Below the pieces are notes generated by a model. The model saw nothing but the letters and a program-made list of their open reading frames with translations. It was not told where the DNA came from and made no database searches. The position numbers and the translations under genes were made by a program. From the NCBI RefSeq assembly GCF_001999245.1, contig NZ_CP019630.1, forward strand, positions 4,245,001 through 4,309,000: 64,000 nt of DNA, written 5' to 3'. Of this stretch, positions 26,709 through 34,727 are shown in pieces. The stretch's first letter is position 1. Each line of letters begins with the position of its first letter. Source of the stretch: Roseibium algicola (GTDB lineage Bacteria; Pseudomonadota; Alphaproteobacteria; Rhizobiales; Stappiaceae).

Positions 26709-27491
26709 CTATGGTGCTTTCTTTGGAGTTACGAGTTGCGCCGGTCGCAGCTCTTCTGCTTCCTTGAACAGTGAAAAGGTCTGGTTCACGTAGCCGACGA
26801 CGCCATTGATCTGCTGCAAATAGGCTTGCAGCTCCGGAGTGTGTTCCGCTTCCACCAGCTGGATGGCGCGGGACTGGGGGTAGACTTCAAAAAGAACATA
26901 AAACAGCGGGTCTCCGCGGCGCAGGATGAGGGGAGCGGAGATATCGTGCCATTCGAACGCCCATGTCAGCGTTCTCGGCCAGACGTTGATCGGGAACCTT
27001 CCCGGTATCATCAGGCCGGGAAGCGAAGATTTCCCGACATGCTGAAACGGTGGCAGCTGCGACATGTAGGTGGGCTCGTCCGCAACGAAGATATACGGCA
27101 GGCGCATCTGCAGGATGGGGCGGTCGGGCGAGCGCCATTCTTCGCGCGGATGAAGGATGATCAGGTGAGCGAAGACATCGTCTCGAACCGAGGACATTGG
27201 CCCGTCGGCGTTCACGACCACGGGTTCACCGAAGTCGGTTTCGGCCATCTGAAGGGAAAGGTCGCAAGGGCATAGTACTTCGAAAAGCCTGCTTTCGAGC
27301 CCCAGGACCGCAGGGCAGGCTGTCACGGATTTGGCATGGGTTCGCTGGCGCGGGGCTGAGGGCTGTTTCAGCCTTTGCGGTGGCTTGTAGACCAGTTGGG
27401 ATTCGTCGCCCGCCAGCAGCCAGCCGATCGTTGCCTGCCCGCTACCTTCAGTGTTTCCGCCGCTTGCATCGACGGTAACGTTGAAACTCAT
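26709..27491 (-). CDS. Conserved protein of unknown function in the glycan locus (260 aa)
   Basis: No family recognised with confidence. Visible features: a Cys pair (LCPCDLSL, about residue 78), a central stretch rich in Pro and aromatic residues (RLPYIFVADEPTYMSQLPPF), RFPINVWPRTLTWAFEWHD, and a final amphipathic helix. The layout loosely recalls DUF6065 proteins, which are likewise small, soluble and found beside glycosylation genes. ATG 27491 is used; a GTG at 27530 would overlap the repeat-protein gene by 20 nt. It is probably co-transcribed with that gene. Confidence 0.55.
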   Translation of the reverse strand: MSFNVTVDASGGNTEGSGQATIGWLLAGDESQLVYKPPQRLKQPSAPRQRTHAKSVTACPAVLGLESRLFEVLCPCDLSLQMAETDFGEPVVVNADGPMSSVRDDVFAHLIILHPREEWRSPDRPILQMRLPYIFVADEPTYMSQLPPFQHVGKSSLPGLMIPGRFPINVWPRTLTWAFEWHDISAPLILRRGDPLFYVLFEVYPQSRAIQLVEAEHTPELQAYLQQINGVVGYVNQTFSLFKEAEELRPAQLVTPKKAP

Positions 27492-27510
27492 CACGGGAGC
27501 ACCGCCCTTG

Positions 27511-28173
27511 TTATCGCCGGAATTGTGCACTGATCCAGGGCGGAGCTGGGAGCCAGCGATTGAGGCTCTTGTCGAGATAAAGGCCGGTGACGGTATTGTA
27601 GGAAACGGTCACGGGCTGGCGGGTAAAGGGATCCGTGACTTGCCGCGTCTGAATTTGAGACACGCCGTAGCCCGGTGAGAAGACGGTATTTGCGTTTGGA
27701 ACCCGTGACCCCGCGCGGCCCCCGTAGACGGTGTTCATCACCGCGCGCCGTGAGCCGGGATGTCCCGGGTGGATGGTGTTCATTCCCGGTCGGCGGTAGC
27801 CTGCGCCACCAGCATAGACGGTCTCCATAGCTGCCCGCCGGAAACCGGGATGGCCGGCATAGATGGTATCCATCGCAGGTCGGCGATGGCCGGGATGTCC
27901 AGCGTAGATGGTATCCATCACCGGTCGGCGATAGCCTGGATGACCGGCATATATGGTGTCCATCACCGGTCGCCGCGAGCCCGGATGTCCTGCATAAATG
28001 GTGTCCATCGCCGGCCGTTTGGAGAAGGGAGCGTATCCAGCCGGACCGGCGGTGAGGGTTTCGGAATGCATCTGTCCGGGCCGACTGCCCATGGAGCTGT
28101 CGGCTGACGGTCTTCTGCCTGCGCCCAGTTTTACGAGATCTTGATCGATCCCCGGTTTCTTTCGGTCAACCAA
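27511..28173 (-). CDS. Tandem-repeat protein with eight 15-residue repeats (220 aa)
   Basis: Starts at TTG with gaggg upstream. Residues 51-170 are eight repeats of consensus RRPxMDTIYAGHPGx; the first four are nearly identical and the last four progressively diverged. The N-terminal 50 residues are basic and disordered-looking. The C-terminal 50 residues (TDPFTRQPVTVSYNTVTGLY) form a distinct small domain ending WLPAPPWISAQFRR. No signal peptide or membrane helix. Each repeat offers a Thr and a Tyr, and the gene lies among glycosyltransferase and methyltransferase genes, so it may be a modified structural or scaffold protein. Function unknown. Confidence 0.7.
   Translation of the reverse strand: MVDRKKPGIDQDLVKLGAGRRPSADSSMGSRPGQMHSETLTAGPAGYAPFSKRPAMDTIYAGHPGSRRPVMDTIYAGHPGYRRPVMDTIYAGHPGHRRPAMDTIYAGHPGFRRAAMETVYAGGAGYRRPGMNTIHPGHPGSRRAVMNTVYGGRAGSRVPNANTVFSPGYGVSQIQTRQVTDPFTRQPVTVSYNTVTGLYLDKSLNRWLPAPPWISAQFRR
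27664..28023 (-). repeat. Eight 45-bp in-frame tandem repeats
   Basis: The repeats encode the 15-residue units of the repeat protein. Because 45 is a multiple of three, copy-number change would keep the frame. Near-identity of the first four units points to recent expansion or gene conversion. Confidence 0.9.
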
Positions 28174-28231
28174 AGCTTATCCCTCAAGAACCAAATACTA
28201 TAAAAGATTTAAGTGCTAAACTGACATAAAG

Positions 28232-29611
28232 TTACAAAATGCCTCTGCTTTCCGCAACTCCTTTCAGAGCTTCGCCTACGTTCCTGACGACATTGCTCCA
28301 GTCACGCGGATGCTGTTGCCGGAAAAAACGCATTCCCGGATACCAGTCCGAACGATCTCCCTCAAAGCAGTGATACCAGTGGGGAAAAGTGTCTAGCAGC
28401 AGCCAGACCGGTGTGCCGATCGCCCCGGCAATATGTCCCACCGCACTATCGGTCATCACGATGACGTCCAGCGACTGGATCATGGCGGCGGTTTCGGCAA
28501 AATCGAAATCGTCGCAATCGATGACAAGATCACCCAACCCGCCTTCGATAAGCTGGCGATGGGGCAGCCCTTTCTGAAGGCTGTAGAGTTGAACGAAGGG
28601 CAGTTCGGCGAGCGGCAGAAAATCCGAGAGCTGCGCTGCCCGGTCCGCGTTGCCACCGTAGTCCACGTTTCCCGACCAGAGGATTCCGACACGAAGCGGT
28701 GCTCTCGCCCTTGCAAGCAAGGCGTCCCGCCTTTCGGCAAACGCCGGATCGCACTTCAGGCGCGGAGGTGGGTAACGGGACGGATCATCGACACCAAGCA
28801 GATAAGGCAGTGACAGAAGCGAGATCTGATACTCGCAGCCATACCCAGGGAGCTCTTCAGCATTCTCGACCCAGATGTCGACACCTTGAAGGTTCTGCAG
28901 GAGGTGCGACAGGGCAGGGGGACACAGGAAATGGACGCTTGCGCCGGCAGCCTTCAAGCCTGGCAGAAACCGCGTGGCCCAGATGATGTCGCCGTGCCCA
29001 CCCTCGGGCAGAACCAGGATTTTCCTCTCCGTTGGCGGAGATCCGTCCCAGAAGGGCAGGTGGTGAACGGCGGCCGGAGTGACGCCGGCGCCGAAGCGAT
29101 GCTCCCAAAGCGGCCAGCCACGCCGATAGTCCCTTTGCCCCAGAGCCAGCCAGGAGGCTTCGATAGCTGAACCGGCATCGTCCGGATCGTCGCGCAAGCG
29201 CCTCTGAAAGATGTTGAATGCCTCGCCATGCCTGCCTGATCTGGAGCGGGCGATGGCCAGGACATAGTCTATCTCAGGATCGTTCGGCTGCAGGTTTTTC
29301 AGCTGTTCTGCCACGGCCAAGGCATTTTCCGGGCGTCCGAGGCGCAGATAGTGCGCAGCAAGGCGGTGCAGGGCGACGATGCTTGGCGGCGTGATGGAAG
29401 CAGCCCGGGTAAGACAGGCGAGTGCAGCCGTATCCCGCTCCTCCAGTAGATGCACCTCCGCCTGCAACAGCCAGGCGTCCACATGACCCGGAGCGAGCTT
29501 CAGGCAGGCATCGGCATAGGCAATTGCCGTGGCACATTGCTCCCGGCCGAAGCTTCGCAGCGCCATTTCGTACAAGTCATCTGCCGTCAGGGGGCCGGGG
29601 GCTCTGGTCAT
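28232..29611 (-). CDS. TPR protein with glycosyltransferase-9-like C-terminal domain (459 aa)
   Basis: Residues 1-165 form about four TPR units (AIAYADACLKLAPGHVDAWLL, ALAVAEQLKNLQPNDPEIDY). Residues 195-459 resemble a GT-B fold of the heptosyltransferase type: LVLPEGGHGDIIWATRFLPGL and the donor-site motif MTDSAVGHIAGAIGTPVWLLL, close to H-x-A-x-A-x-G-x-P in GT9. TPR plus GT is the architecture of protein O-glycosyltransferases. It ends 58 bp before the repeat-protein gene and follows an FkbM gene by 22 bp, so all are likely one operon. Confidence 0.78.
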   Translation of the reverse strand: MTRAPGPLTADDLYEMALRSFGREQCATAIAYADACLKLAPGHVDAWLLQAEVHLLEERDTAALACLTRAASITPPSIVALHRLAAHYLRLGRPENALAVAEQLKNLQPNDPEIDYVLAIARSRSGRHGEAFNIFQRRLRDDPDDAGSAIEASWLALGQRDYRRGWPLWEHRFGAGVTPAAVHHLPFWDGSPPTERKILVLPEGGHGDIIWATRFLPGLKAAGASVHFLCPPALSHLLQNLQGVDIWVENAEELPGYGCEYQISLLSLPYLLGVDDPSRYPPPRLKCDPAFAERRDALLARARAPLRVGILWSGNVDYGGNADRAAQLSDFLPLAELPFVQLYSLQKGLPHRQLIEGGLGDLVIDCDDFDFAETAAMIQSLDVIVMTDSAVGHIAGAIGTPVWLLLDTFPHWYHCFEGDRSDWYPGMRFFRQQHPRDWSNVVRNVGEALKGVAESRGIL

Positions 29612-29633
29612 CTGGTCTGCTGCGCTGTCCCGT

Positions 29634-30401
29634 TCACGTTGCTCTGTAGACTTCGTCTATGCCGATAAACTCGATCACCTCGTATCCCTTTCCAGCCATG
29701 AAGGTAGGGATCTCGGGACTGTCGGTAATGTTCTCGATGGTCCACACTTCGACCGGGATGGTCTCGAAGGGAAACTCTTCCAGGACAGCCATCTCGCCAC
29801 CTTCAACGTCGAGAGACACATAATCGATACGCTCAATTCCCGCGTCTGCCAGTATCTCCCTGATCGAGTGTACCGGTATCTTTGCAATGCGCTCGTCGTG
29901 CTCGGGGTGCCGGCGGATCCTCTCCAGAAAGTCCGGAGCGATGTTTGCGAGCAGACCGCCGCTTTGGGTGTAGCCGGCTCGGATTTCCAGGAAATCCGCG
30001 AAAGGTGTCGGCGAGCCGACCGCAGCGTTGAGGCAGCTGCAGCCGCGAACGGACGTCGCCTTTGCAAAGTTTGCCGGCGACGGCTCAATCAGCAGTCCGG
30101 TCCAGCCAAGCTCCTTTTCGAAGAAAAGGCTGTTTGAACCAGTGAGCCCGTCATATCCGCCAAGTTCCAGGAAAACGCCGCCTGTACGGTGTTTCAGAAC
30201 CTCGTCGTTCAGGAACTTGTCCTGGCCGGATTGGCTGAAATACTGCTGGTGCATGCCCAGGGCCTTTTCCACGGCCCAGATCTCGTGCCGCAAGCCGCCC
30301 CGGCTCGGCCCGAAAACATGTTTCAGCTGACCGACAAGCGTTTCCCGGAGGTCTGTCAGGGCTTGCGAGGAATACTCGCTGTAGAATTCCGGCATGGTCA
30401 T
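29634..30401 (-). CDS. FkbM-family methyltransferase (255 aa)
   Basis: SAM-dependent O-methyltransferase. SAM-binding region GGVFLELGGYDGLTGSNS (about 73-90), the SQSGQDKFLN lead-in typical of FkbM proteins in glycan clusters, and the FkbM core IDYVSLDVEGGEMAVLEEF. Such enzymes methylate sugar hydroxyls or amino acids. First gene of the minus-strand operon, with a 170-bp gap to another FkbM gene on the opposite strand. Confidence 0.85.
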   Translation of the reverse strand: MTMPEFYSEYSSQALTDLRETLVGQLKHVFGPSRGGLRHEIWAVEKALGMHQQYFSQSGQDKFLNDEVLKHRTGGVFLELGGYDGLTGSNSLFFEKELGWTGLLIEPSPANFAKATSVRGCSCLNAAVGSPTPFADFLEIRAGYTQSGGLLANIAPDFLERIRRHPEHDERIAKIPVHSIREILADAGIERIDYVSLDVEGGEMAVLEEFPFETIPVEVWTIENITDSPEIPTFMAGKGYEVIEFIGIDEVYRAT

Positions 30402-30573
30402 GAGGCAGTGAGGTCCTGGCTGATCTGAAATTGCCTTGAATTGAATGGTTCAAATCCATGCGAAAGTTACCTTAGGTTAGTTCAGGGTGCGGCCCAAATT
30501 CAAAGGCTTTGATGATCCCGCTGTAAGAGGCGGAAGGAGCACGCACTGGAGATGGCGAAAGGTGACGGCGCGA

Positions 30574-31335
30574 ATGAAAGACCAGACATCCGCATCCAGC
30601 CTGACCGAGGCATTCCTGGAGTGGTACATCGCCAACCGGCACAGTCCGGATCTGGCCGAGCTGAATGACTATCTGCTGAATGCCGCCTTGTCGGCGCGGG
30701 GCTACAACAATCTGGAGAGCGGCGAGACCTTCTTCGTGAAAGAGATCCTGGCCGCCACTGCACCGAGGCTCTGTTTCGACATCGGTGCGAATGTCGGCCG
30801 ATACCGTCTTGATCTGTTGAACTACACGTCCGCCGACGTCATTGCCTTTGAGCCGCTGCTCTCAACGCATGGAGAGCTGGTGCGAAACACACAGGTGTAC
30901 GGCGACAGGATCGTTTGCGAAAATGTCGGGGTTGGTAACTTCGACGGCGAGGGGATACTGCATTTCGATGCAACGAACCCTGTTCTTGCCTCCTTCTCGC
31001 AGGAGGTGAAGAAGGTGAGTTATGTCACAAACGAGCAAACGGTGAAGGCGCGGGTGACGTCGCTTGATACCTATTGCCGGGTAGCCGGAATAACGGCGGT
31101 AGATCTTATCAAGATCGACACGGAAGGCTTTGAGACCGAAGTGTTCGAAGGGGCTGCCAGGGTGTTTTCCGAAATCAGGCCGCGGTTCATCCAGATGGAG
31201 TTCAACTGGCACCAGATGTTCCGCAGCAGGACGCTGAACGACTTCGCGGAAATGCTTCCAGAATACGACGTCTATCAGTTGCTGCCGAACGGTTGGACGC
31301 GGCGGGAGCCGAGAGATCCATTGGCGAATTTCTAG
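30574..31335 (+). CDS. FkbM-family methyltransferase (253 aa)
   Basis: SAM motif LCFDIGANVGRYRLDLL and FkbM core VDLIKIDTEGFETEVFEGA. ATG 30574 is preferred over the upstream in-frame ATG 30487 because the leading 29 residues look non-conserved and an aaaggtga lies upstream of 30574. Its head-to-head arrangement with the other FkbM gene suggests a shared control region at 30402-30573. The two share only the core motifs, so they are not recent duplicates. Confidence 0.83.
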   Translation: MKDQTSASSLTEAFLEWYIANRHSPDLAELNDYLLNAALSARGYNNLESGETFFVKEILAATAPRLCFDIGANVGRYRLDLLNYTSADVIAFEPLLSTHGELVRNTQVYGDRIVCENVGVGNFDGEGILHFDATNPVLASFSQEVKKVSYVTNEQTVKARVTSLDTYCRVAGITAVDLIKIDTEGFETEVFEGAARVFSEIRPRFIQMEFNWHQMFRSRTLNDFAEMLPEYDVYQLLPNGWTRREPRDPLANF

Positions 31336-31341
31336 CAGTTT

Positions 31342-31782
31342 TCAAACTTCGTGTTCGTCTTGAACGGACAAGGGGAGTTTCTGCAGACTGCTGACGGCGG
31401 CGTATGATTTTATCTCGACAATACGAGACCCGAGTTCCGTATTGATCTCCTGCTTCAGTGCCGCGCGTTTGTCATTTGTCTGGTAAATGCGTCGTGCCAG
31501 ATCCACGAAGCGGTCCTTGCAATCCTGCGATCGGTCGCAGTTGCGGATGTCGTCTTCGAAACTCCACAGACTTTCATTGAGGCTTTTCAGCCGGGCCTTC
31601 CAGGTGTGGACCTGGCCCGTATCAGGCATGTGCCGGTCGTAAATCTCTCTGAGCGAAGCCAATTCGAAGCGGACGTGTTCCAGTTTCTCCGGAGCGGATA
31701 TGCGGTCGGCCTTGATTTCAAGGATGGTGATCTTGTCGAGGAGTTCAGCCGGTGAAATCGGTATGTAGATCATCTCGACCAA
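31342..31782 (-). CDS. DUF6165 family protein (146 aa)
   Basis: N-terminus IPISPAELLDKITILEIKADRI is diagnostic for DUF6165, proteins of unknown function found beside TPR glycosyltransferases and FkbM methyltransferases. It is largely alpha-helical with a conserved W-SFEDDIRNCDRSQD segment. It converges on the plus-strand FkbM gene with only 6 bp between stops. Likely an accessory factor of the same glycan locus. Confidence 0.78.
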   Translation of the reverse strand: MVEMIYIPISPAELLDKITILEIKADRISAPEKLEHVRFELASLREIYDRHMPDTGQVHTWKARLKSLNESLWSFEDDIRNCDRSQDCKDRFVDLARRIYQTNDKRAALKQEINTELGSRIVEIKSYAAVSSLQKLPLSVQDEHEV

Positions 31783-31889
31783 GACACATGCCTTTATGTT
31801 CTTCCCGCTGGTATCAGAACTGTAGCATCAAGTCGCTGGTCCGTTAATTGGCGTGCTTGCAGAGCAGGGGCACTGAACCTCCCGCCGAA

Positions 31890-31924
31890 CAAAAAAAGCC
31901 AGCCCTGCGTTACCAGGGCTGGCT
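31890..31924 (-). terminator. Rho-independent terminator after the GST gene
   Basis: Perfect 10-bp stem agccagccct/agggctggct (31897-31906 and 31915-31924) followed on the minus strand by a seven-T run. It lies 26 bp past the GST stop and closes the RNase T2-GST transcript. Confidence 0.88.
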
Positions 31925-31950
31925 GATTGCATGTTGCTGCAGGCAGGCGA

Positions 31951-32601
31951 TTACTGCAGCAGGGCCGGGGCGTTGTCCGGAACGGGGGCAGGCGGCACCT
32001 TGGTGTCGGTGAAGGCGGGGACGGCTGCTTCAAAGGCGTCCAGCCAGGCCACAAGTTTCGGATGGGTCTGCCGCCATTCGCCGGCAAAACGGATATCCAG
32101 GTAGCCGAGGGCGCAGGCGAGCGTCAGGGAGCCGGCATTGGCGTCTGCAGCGGTTGCCGGAACAGGTGGCGTGTTGTCTTCAAAGTGCTTCAGGCCACGG
32201 TCCATCTTGGCTGCCTGATAGGCGTCCCAGGCCGGATCACGGTACTTCGGTTCCTTGAAGCGCTTCTCGTAGACCCGAAGGATGGCCGCATCCATGATTC
32301 CGTCCGCCAGTGTCTGGTCCCGCAGGACCGGAAACCGGGCTTCACCCTCCGGAAACAGCTTGCCGCCGCCCGCCAGGAAGTCGAGGTATTCCAGAATGAC
32401 GGAGCTGTCGTAGAGAACGTCGCCGTTTTCCAGGACCAGTGCCGGGATCTTGCCGAGCGGGTTCTGGCTGCGGAGGCTGTCAGAGGGATCGGCAGTATTG
32501 GCGTCTTCGATCTCGACCTTGCCCTTGAGGCCGAGAATGGACAGGGCGAGCTTCACCTTGCGGCCGAAAGGCGAAGGGGGAGACGAGCGAAGTTTCATCA
32601 T
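31951..32601 (-). CDS. Glutathione S-transferase family protein (216 aa)
   Basis: N-terminal thioredoxin-like domain beginning MKLRSSPPSPFGRKVKLAL, with Ser near residue 6-7 at the catalytic position, cis-Pro in KIPALVLENG and the YDSSVILEYLD glutathione site. The C-terminal helical domain contains the ACALGYLDIRF motif. Cytosolic. Start ATG 32601 directly follows a weak ribosome site; a second ATG is the next codon. Downstream of the RNase T2 gene by 47 bp. Substrate unknown. Confidence 0.88.
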   Translation of the reverse strand: MMKLRSSPPSPFGRKVKLALSILGLKGKVEIEDANTADPSDSLRSQNPLGKIPALVLENGDVLYDSSVILEYLDFLAGGGKLFPEGEARFPVLRDQTLADGIMDAAILRVYEKRFKEPKYRDPAWDAYQAAKMDRGLKHFEDNTPPVPATAADANAGSLTLACALGYLDIRFAGEWRQTHPKLVAWLDAFEAAVPAFTDTKVPPAPVPDNAPALLQ

Positions 32602-32648
32602 GGGTCCGAACTCCTGAAAGAAGAAGGCGGTTGGGGTGTATAAGACGG

Positions 32649-33305
32649 TTAGCGTGCGCCGGGTGGCGGCACGGACAGGCTGCCGGCGCGGCAGCCGGAT
32701 CTGTCGACCTCGCGGCAGGCACGGAATTCCAGATCCCGCGTGAGGCAGATGCGGACTTCCTCAAGTTCGCCCCGGTCGCAGGTGACGGCAAGCCCGTCCT
32801 CCTTGAGGCCCGGATTGGCAAGCCGGAAGGCTTTCTCAACGGTATCGGGTGCGGCCTTGCCGCGCTTGTCGAGTGTGCGGAAGGCCCCGGGGATCGTGAT
32901 CTTGTCGAAAGCCTCGCGGGTGAGGTCGAAGTAGTCTTCCGGCGTCAGGCCGGAGCATGTGCCGTGCTTGCGCCATTCGTGGAAGACGAGATTGTGGCTC
33001 GGCATGATGTCTTCCATCGAAACGGCGATTTGCCGGTCGATGCGCTTCGGCGCGCCGGGGCAGCTTTCCGGGAAGCCACGCTCGTATTGGGGCCACAGGC
33101 CATGCACGACGAAGCGAAAGGGCTTGGAGACATCACATTGATGTGGATTGGCATCCGCGCCCTGTTGCTTGCAGTAGGTCGGCGACCAGGACAGGGCGAG
33201 GACATAGAAATCGAATTTTCCGGACTGATCAGCAGAGGCTGGCAGGCTCAGAAGTCCCGCCAGAAGGCAGACGGACAGTCTTCCGATATGGCCGAGCAGC
33301 GCCAT
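32649..33305 (-). CDS. Secreted/periplasmic ribonuclease T2 (218 aa)
   Basis: Signal peptide of about 25 residues (LLSLPASADQ). Both active-site boxes are intact: CAS I FVVHGLWPQ with His68, CAS II HEWRKHGTC with His109, Glu110, Lys113 and His114. The enzyme cleaves single-stranded RNA through a 2',3'-cyclic intermediate. Six or more cysteines suit periplasmic folding. Role probably scavenging of RNA in the periplasm. It may share a transcript with the periplasmic protein gene just upstream (29 bp) and the GST gene downstream. Confidence 0.93.
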   Translation of the reverse strand: MALLGHIGRLSVCLLAGLLSLPASADQSGKFDFYVLALSWSPTYCKQQGADANPHQCDVSKPFRFVVHGLWPQYERGFPESCPGAPKRIDRQIAVSMEDIMPSHNLVFHEWRKHGTCSGLTPEDYFDLTREAFDKITIPGAFRTLDKRGKAAPDTVEKAFRLANPGLKEDGLAVTCDRGELEEVRICLTRDLEFRACREVDRSGCRAGSLSVPPPGAR

Positions 33306-33334
33306 GGATCAACCTTCTTGGGGAAGCCGTGGCC

Positions 33335-33781
33335 TTAGTGCGGGCGCGCCGTGCTGCAATGGTCGCCGTAGACCCGCCACTTGTCCAGAGGAGCGAGGCA
33401 GGCCTCCACATTCCAGCTGAGCCCGACGAAACCGGCGTGCTCTTCCACCATGTAGTGGACGGACTGAATGGTGCCGTCCGACAGGCTGGCCGTGCCCTTG
33501 CAGTAGCGGCGCTCGATCGGGCTGACGTCATTGCCGCTGTTGTTGACTTCACTGATGCCGTCGATGCTCAGGATCGTGCGGCCGCCGTAATAGTCCTTGC
33601 GAGCCCGGGCGACGGTGCCTGCGACGGCACTTTGAACGGATGCGGCCGTGCAATCCGGCAAGCGCTTGTCACTGCCAAACGAGAAGTAGACACGGTCGTC
33701 ATTCGCGGCAGCCGGTGCAGCCAAGCTTGCGCAAAAGGCCAAGGCTGACAGGGTCAAGCAGACGGATCGGGCAATACTCAC
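33335..33781 (-). CDS. Exported protein of unknown function (148 aa)
   Basis: Start GTG 33781 is chosen for its ribosome site (ccggag, 8 nt away) and because it gives a clean signal peptide (LTLSALAFCASLAAPAAAN); a frame extending to 33868 would bury it. The mature domain has three or four cysteines (LPDCTAAS, RRYCKGTA, EACLAPLD, DHCSTARPH), implying disulfides, and a WNVEACLAPLDKWRVYG segment. No family recognised. Next to RNase T2. Confidence 0.65.
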   Translation of the reverse strand: MSIARSVCLTLSALAFCASLAAPAAANDDRVYFSFGSDKRLPDCTAASVQSAVAGTVARARKDYYGGRTILSIDGISEVNNSGNDVSPIERRYCKGTASLSDGTIQSVHYMVEEHAGFVGLSWNVEACLAPLDKWRVYGDHCSTARPH

Positions 33782-33878
33782 GGCATAAACTCCGGAAATC
33801 AAACTGTGTAGGAGACGATGGGGGAGCCGGGTCGGAAGGTCAAGGTTCGATCCCGGTAAAAGTGTCACTGTAGGGGCT

Positions 33879-34727
33879 TTATTCGCCGATCAGCTGCGTT
33901 ACGTTCCAGCTGGTGCCGGGTCCCTGGTGCAGGACGTCGCACAACCAGGGCAGAACCAGGCGCATTTCCTCCGCAAGCGTGAAAGGGGCGTTGATCAGTG
34001 TCATGCCCGAACCGAGCATTCTGGTGTCCGGGCCGCTCTTGCCGACGTTGAGGTCGAGGCTCAGTACGTCGCGCAGGCCAGCTTCGTCGAAGTCGCCATG
34101 CATGCGCCGGATCGCTCTGACATCCTTCATCGGATACCAGAGTGCATAGGTGCCGCCTGGCCATTTCCTGTAGGCCTTCACCACGGCGTCGGTCATGCGG
34201 GAGAATTCGTCCGTCACCTCGAAGGCGGGGTCGATCAGCACAAGACCGCGTTTCTCCTTGGGGGGCAGAAAGCTTCCCATGGCAAGCCAGCCGTCCAGGT
34301 GGATGGTCTTGACCTGATGGTCTCCCGCGAACCGCTCCGCGAGCGTCTTGAAATCCGCCGGGTGCAGTTCCGTCAGCGTCAGGCGGTCCTGCTTGCGCAT
34401 CAACTGCCGTGCGACCATGGGCGAGCCCGGATAAACCTTCAGCGCGTCGCCGTCGTTGAGCGCGCGCACTGCCGTCAGCCAGGGAGCAAGCAATTCGGCT
34501 ATCTGAGGCGGAATATCGGCCTCAAGCACCTTGCCGATGCCCAGTTGCCATTCACCTGTCTTCTGCATCTCCTGCGAATTGAGATCGTAAAGACCGATGC
34601 CCGCGTGGGTGTCGAGGATGCGGAAGGCTTTGTCCTTGCGCTGGAAATAGGCGATCAGGCGGGCCAGTACGACGTGCTTCAGGACGTCGCCGATGTTTCC
34701 CGCATGATAGGCATGGCGGTAGTTCAT
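33879..34727 (-). CDS. rlmJ: 23S rRNA (adenine-N6)-methyltransferase RlmJ (282 aa)
   Basis: Methylates A2030 of 23S rRNA. The N-terminus MNYRHAYHAGNIGDVLKH is diagnostic. The SAM/adenine-site motif appears as LVLIDPAFE, where D-P-P-F/Y is usual, a mild variation common in the family. Length matches E. coli RlmJ (280 aa). Its start overlaps the stop of the GNAT gene (ATGA), so they are co-translated. Confidence 0.92.
   Translation of the reverse strand: MNYRHAYHAGNIGDVLKHVVLARLIAYFQRKDKAFRILDTHAGIGLYDLNSQEMQKTGEWQLGIGKVLEADIPPQIAELLAPWLTAVRALNDGDALKVYPGSPMVARQLMRKQDRLTLTELHPADFKTLAERFAGDHQVKTIHLDGWLAMGSFLPPKEKRGLVLIDPAFEVTDEFSRMTDAVVKAYRKWPGGTYALWYPMKDVRAIRRMHGDFDEAGLRDVLSLDLNVGKSGPDTRMLGSGMTLINAPFTLAEEMRLVLPWLCDVLHQGPGTSWNVTQLIGE

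Noticed and set aside
27664..28023. 45-bp repeats considered as a CRISPR array
   Set aside because: There are no unique spacers; units are contiguous, coding and in frame.
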